From contig OZ250179.1 in NCBI GenBank assembly GCA_965238125.1, positions 4,402,001 to 4,466,000 of the forward strand: 64,000 bases of DNA. The letters are read 5' to 3'. The stretch's first letter is position 1; each line of letters opens with the position of its first letter. The notes beneath the pieces were generated by a model. The model ran no database searches, had not been told where the DNA came from, and saw only the letters and a program-made list of their open reading frames with translations. The stretch comes from UBA6623 sp965238125. Its GTDB lineage: Bacteria > Acidobacteriota > Terriglobia > Bryobacterales > UBA6623. Positions 61,126 to 64,000 of the stretch are shown here, one piece after another. The translations under genes and the position numbers were made by a program.

Positions 61126-61377
61126 ATGTTGCGAGGCACACTGATACGTCGATTTGTCGCGGGATGCGCTTTGTCGCCGGCTTTGCTGCTTGCCGCACCT
61201 TTGGCCGCCGAGAGCTTTCGCATCACCCACCCGGATGTGGAGGAAGTTTCGTTTTCCTATACGGATCGGTCGATCGAGCCGGGCACGCATTACTATTACG
61301 TCCGGGTGATTCAGGCCGATGACAATATGGCTTGGGCGAGTCCGATTTGGGTGCGGTTTGGGGAGTCGGGGCAGTGA
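61126..61377 (+). CDS. Small secreted protein with a DUF3604-like C-terminal segment
   Basis: 83 aa. A helix with an Arg start (LRGTLIRRFVAGCALSPALLLAAPLAAES) predicts a signal peptide. The rest ends YTDRSIEPGTHYYYVRVIQADDNMAWASPIWVRF, which is like the last strand region of DUF3604/PHP-type secreted proteins. The gene is much too short for that family, so it is likely a fragment that kept its own start, or a pseudogene end with a chance signal sequence. Function unknown. Confidence 0.4.
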   Translation: MLRGTLIRRFVAGCALSPALLLAAPLAAESFRITHPDVEEVSFSYTDRSIEPGTHYYYVRVIQADDNMAWASPIWVRFGESGQ

Positions 61378-61405
61378 GAGGGCGAGGGGCCGAAGAGTCG
61401 GACGG

Positions 61406-61537
61406 AGTGTTCCTGCCGCCCTTTCAGGGCTCCCCCAGGAGGAATCCCACCCCGGGCTATATTCCCGCCGCCGCTTCGCGGCTGAGGAGATTTACGGGTT
61501 CACTGCACGACCCGTTTTCCGGAGAGGATTCGTTTCG
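61406..61537 (+). repeat. Mosaic dispersed repeat, copy H; supplies the cupin gene start
   Basis: CCTGCCGCCCTTTCAGGGCTC, CCACCCCGGGCTATATTCCC, GCCGCTTCGCGGC and a tail GGAGAGGATTCGTTTCG directly before the ATG at 61538. In copies E/F the same tail reads GGAGGAGTCCGTTTCTATG. Confidence 0.75.
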
Positions 61538-62023
61538 ATGCCGATTGCTAATTGGAAGTCGCAAGTCTATAACGTCATTCAGAGCCTGTTGTTCAACAAT
61601 GCCCATCGCGTGGTGAGCTATCGCGTGAGGGATGAACAGGGGCGGTGGCGTGACCGGTCGGAGATGCCGGCGCCGGTGCGGCGGCTGTTTGACACGGAAG
61701 CGCCGGCGGAGAGGACCTGCCTGGAGACGATCCAGTTCGTTCACCATATGTTGATTCCGCCCCACGGACGGCATGTGGCCGAGTTGCATATTCATCCGGA
61801 CGCGGAAGAGCTTGTGGTGGTGACGAGGGGTCGAGGGACGGCGATCATCGACGGCGAGGAACACGCCGTTGCCGCCGAGGACGTTCTCTATATTCCACCC
61901 GGGGTCGAGCATGAGGTGCGTAACACGGGGGAAGATTTGTTGGGGGTGATTTTTATTAATGTGCCGACAGGGGAGGGGCTGACGCGGCTGCGGGAAGCAA
62001 AGCAAACCGAGTCTCGACCGTAA
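61538..62023 (+). CDS. Cupin-2 domain protein
   Basis: 161 aa with GGAGAGGA 8 nt before ATG, a ribosome-binding site that lies in repeat copy H. A single cupin barrel: motif 1 HGRHVAELHIHPDAEELVVVTRGRGTAIIDG (His, His, Glu metal ligands) and motif 2 DVLYIPPGVEHEVRNTGED (His ligand). The N-terminal half (IQSLLFNNAHRVVSYRVRDEQGRWRDRSEMP) is extended beyond a minimal cupin. Substrate unknown; could be a sugar isomerase, dioxygenase or ligand sensor. Confidence 0.8.
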   Translation: MPIANWKSQVYNVIQSLLFNNAHRVVSYRVRDEQGRWRDRSEMPAPVRRLFDTEAPAERTCLETIQFVHHMLIPPHGRHVAELHIHPDAEELVVVTRGRGTAIIDGEEHAVAAEDVLYIPPGVEHEVRNTGEDLLGVIFINVPTGEGLTRLREAKQTESRP

Positions 62024-62208
62024 GGAAGCGGTATGCGATGAGCGACGCAGGTGGCGGACTTGATGACCCGCGGGACCAGAGGTGACGCAAGCTTTCAACA
62101 TGGCGTGGCCGGCGGGCGCTGTTGTTACCACAAACGAAGGTTGTTGCGCGTTTGCGTTTGGTTCCGTGCCGCAGCGGGTCCGCCGCCCTGATTGCGGCCC
62201 AAGGGCTT

Positions 62209-62248
62209 CATCGCATACCGCTTACTTACGTGCGCGGCTCGGTTTGGG
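62209..62248 (+). repeat. 40-bp exact repeat, copy 2
   Basis: Identical to 19916-19955. It ends 6 bp before the ctaB stop codon. It could overlap the transcript end. Confidence 0.8.
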
Positions 62249-62253
62249 ACGCC

Positions 62254-63156
62254 CTACAGGACCTTGTCGAAGATCAGCAGGCAGTACAACACGGGAAGAT
62301 AGACCACCGAGGCCTGTAGCAGGCGGCGAGCCTGCATGGTGGTCTTTTCGCGGGCGGCCAAGACGCCGAAATAGAGGTAGCCGAGGCCGCATACCACCGC
62401 GCCGGTTAGATAGACCGTCCCGGTCATCCCCAACCACGCCGGCGCTAGGCTCACCGGTACCAGCAAAGCGGCGTAGAAGACAATCCGGCGTCCGGTGGCG
62501 ACTCCGTCGGGCTTGACGACCGGCAACATCAAAATGCCGGCTCTTCGGTAATCCTCGCGGTACATCCAGGCGATGGCATAGAAATGAGGGAATTGCCAAA
62601 CCAAGAGCAAGGCGAAAAGAGCCCAGCCTTCGAACCCGAGTTCGTTTCGCGCGGCGGCCCAACCGATCAAAGGCGGCATGGCTCCAGGGAACGAGCCGAC
62701 AAACGTCGAAAGCGGCGTGCGGGTCTTGAGCGGGGTGTAAACGAACAGATAGCCCGCCGTGGTCAGTAACCCAAGCAGCGCGGTCAGAGGGTTGACCGCG
62801 AGGGCCAAGTAGACCAGGCCCGCCAGGGTAAGGCCGGCTCCGAAAAGCATCGCGGGCAGCGGTTGTAGACGGCCCGCGGGCAGCGGCCTCTTCTCGGTGC
62901 GGCGCATGCGGGCGTCCAAGTCGCGCTCCAGCCACTGGTTCAGCGCGCCGGTTCCGCCGGCCAACAGCGCGGTAGCCGCCAAAGTATGCAGCAACAGGGC
63001 GAACGACAGCGAGGCGGGCGAGCCCATGTAGAACCCCACCGCTGTCGAAAAGATAATCAGCCACACGACGCTGGGTTTCGTCAGCTCCAGGTAGTCCGAC
63101 GGCACGCCGATCGAGACCGGAACCGCGGCTTGGGCAGTGGAGGAAGGTTCTCTCAT
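62254..63156 (-). CDS. ctaB: Protohaem IX farnesyltransferase (haem O synthase)
   Basis: 300 aa with seven to nine helices. It farnesylates haem b to haem O. Motif LNQWLERDLDARMRRTEKRPLPAGRLQP carries the prenyl-diphosphate-binding ND/D-x-x-x-D and RPL patterns (NxxxDxxxD-like ERDLDARM). A second segment YTPLKTRTPLSTFVGSFPGAMPPLIGWAA is also characteristic. Start at MREPSSTAQ, which overlaps the ctaA stop (ATGA at 63153), so the two are coupled. A longer frame to 63453 lies in ctaA's antisense and is not used. Confidence 0.92.
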   Translation of the reverse strand: MREPSSTAQAAVPVSIGVPSDYLELTKPSVVWLIIFSTAVGFYMGSPASLSFALLLHTLAATALLAGGTGALNQWLERDLDARMRRTEKRPLPAGRLQPLPAMLFGAGLTLAGLVYLALAVNPLTALLGLLTTAGYLFVYTPLKTRTPLSTFVGSFPGAMPPLIGWAAARNELGFEGWALFALLLVWQFPHFYAIAWMYREDYRRAGILMLPVVKPDGVATGRRIVFYAALLVPVSLAPAWLGMTGTVYLTGAVVCGLGYLYFGVLAAREKTTMQARRLLQASVVYLPVLYCLLIFDKVL

Positions 63157-64000
63157 GTCATTTGCGGAAGTTCTTGCCTGTTCATATCGGCCGTCCGATC
63201 GCCGAGACGAGCGTGAACCTGCATCGTCAGCACCACGCTCGACGCCAGCAGTAGGGCCCCCACGACGAGGTGGGCTACCGTTAAAATCACCATCGGCGGC
63301 AGCGGTTGCGGCGCGGTCGCGGTAACGTGTCGAATCCAATAGGTCGCCGCTCCTAGAACCAACTGCACGACCAGCAAACCGTTGAGCGCCAGCACCCAGC
63401 CGAGAACCTCGCGCCGGCCCGAGTGCTGAGCCGCCACCCGAACGACGACCCAAATCACGACGAGTGAAACCACCGCCGCCCCGATCAGGTGCGGAATGAT
63501 CCCGACGCCCTTGTGGCGAAAAGCCGCCCCGAGCATCAGTTGCAAAAAGATCGCCACATTTACGGCGACCGTCAGTCTCCCGAGCGAAAAAACACCGCCG
63601 TCCGCCAAGGGCCGCAAGCGATCTTCACTCTGACGCCGCCAGCGGGGCGATGTAACCAGCGCCAAGCTGACAATCATACTGAAGAACAGTTGGGCCAAAC
63701 AAGCGTGGCTCACCGAAACTGCGATCGGCAGCAGAAACAGCACCGTTATGCCGCCGAGAACGCCCTGCGCGACAACAGCGGCCAATGCCGCCCAGCCGAG
63801 CTTTTTCACCCAAGAGCGGCTTTCGGCCCGCCACAACCAGACCGCGAGAATGACGGTCAGCAGGCCGACAAAGCTTGCGATCATCCGGTGACCGTGCTCG
63901 TAGAAGACGCCCCCGATCATCGGGGGCATCCATTGACCGTAGGAAAGCGGCCAGTCGGGAACCGACAACCCCGCCTCGTTGCTCGTCACCAGGCCTCCAG
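63153..64000 (-). CDS. ctaA: Haem A synthase, CtaA/Cox15 (5' end beyond window)
   Basis: At least 280 aa; the N-terminus lies past base 64000. It oxidises haem O to haem A. The visible start is GLVTSNEAGLSVPDWPLSYGQWMPP, the usual segment after helix 1. Helix-ligand histidines: YEHGHRMIASFVGLL, VSHACLAQLFFS, FRHKGVGIIPHLIGAAVV and VILTVAHLVVGALLL. Together with ctaB it implies an aa3-type terminal oxidase. The stop overlaps the ctaB start. Confidence 0.92.
   Translation of the reverse strand, partial: GGLVTSNEAGLSVPDWPLSYGQWMPPMIGGVFYEHGHRMIASFVGLLTVILAVWLWRAESRSWVKKLGWAALAAVVAQGVLGGITVLFLLPIAVSVSHACLAQLFFSMIVSLALVTSPRWRRQSEDRLRPLADGGVFSLGRLTVAVNVAIFLQLMLGAAFRHKGVGIIPHLIGAAVVSLVVIWVVVRVAAQHSGRREVLGWVLALNGLLVVQLVLGAATYWIRHVTATAPQPLPPMVILTVAHLVVGALLLASSVVLTMQVHARLGDRTADMNRQELPQMT

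Noticed and set aside
1..64000. tRNA, rRNA, tmRNA, RNase P or SRP RNA genes
   Set aside because: I scanned for CCA-proximal T-loop patterns and known conserved blocks and saw none that I could support.

Overview
The window is high-GC DNA from a free-living Gram-negative bacterium, most likely Acidobacteriota. Evidence: an OmpR-type winged helix fused to a Ser/Thr kinase (38226), a second kinase relic with a TolB-propeller-type tail (1785-3788), an ATP synthase c subunit with a signal peptide, several small proteins that I recall from acidobacterial genomes, an outer-membrane lipoprotein SGNH hydrolase and an O-antigen-type export pair. Haem A synthesis genes (ctaB, ctaA) imply aerobic respiration with an aa3-type oxidase. 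The phylum call is inference; no rRNA or tRNA gene was recognised.

Layout. 1-3788: an IS1182-type element and a copy of an IS1380-type element sit in a decayed kinase gene. 4138-4746: small secreted FecR-like protein. 5388-12329: surface-polysaccharide locus (sugar aminotransferase, Wzy-like polymerase, GT4 glycosyltransferase on the minus strand; Wzm/Wzt-like ABC exporter and a Gfo/Idh oxidoreductase on the plus strand). 12522-18011: DUF465-like protein, an FGE/AMIN protein, pyrE overlapping a DUF1080 protein, a CBS-domain transporter overlapping rsmD. 18202-19545: a small basic-protein gene split by an IS630-type element. 20005-28356: Gfo/Idh oxidoreductase, xerD, a BtuF-like protein, a COG4586/4587-type ABC exporter and an NSS symporter. 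28381-30150: IS110-type element with a structured leader. 30595-32799: ornithine cyclodeaminase-family and enolase-superfamily genes, convergent, possibly hydroxyproline catabolism. 32880-37686: an alkyltransferase-like protein coupled to a degenerate sensor protein, aspartate kinase, a third Gfo/Idh enzyme. 38226-39375: kinase and chemoreceptor relics. 39538-42126: GT39-like membrane protein and nucleotidyltransferase. 42212-48214: TPR protein (split by an intact IS1380 copy) and a zinc-ribbon protein. 48632-50877: F0 sector of ATP synthase. 51283-57594: PilZ protein, ketoacyl synthase, and the tesA / ybbA-ybbP neighbourhood. 58847-64000: LOG-like protein, LarA-family protein, cupin, ctaB and partial ctaA.

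Two themes stand out. First, mobile DNA has broken genes with readable precision: IS1380 copy 2 (5-bp target duplication) and the IS630-type element (TA duplication) can be removed on paper to restore uninterrupted genes. Second, intergenic DNA is dense with dispersed palindromic repeats. One mosaic family has eight copies, all in the same orientation; its modules touch coding genes, giving a ribosome-binding site to the cupin gene and a C-terminal tail to the 21488-22027 protein. The most promising unusual element is the IS110-type leader (28381-28478), which folds into a closed multi-hairpin structure ending exactly at the transposase start codon and contains a three-codon ORF with its own ribosome-binding site; it could be a bridge-type guide RNA or a translational control element.
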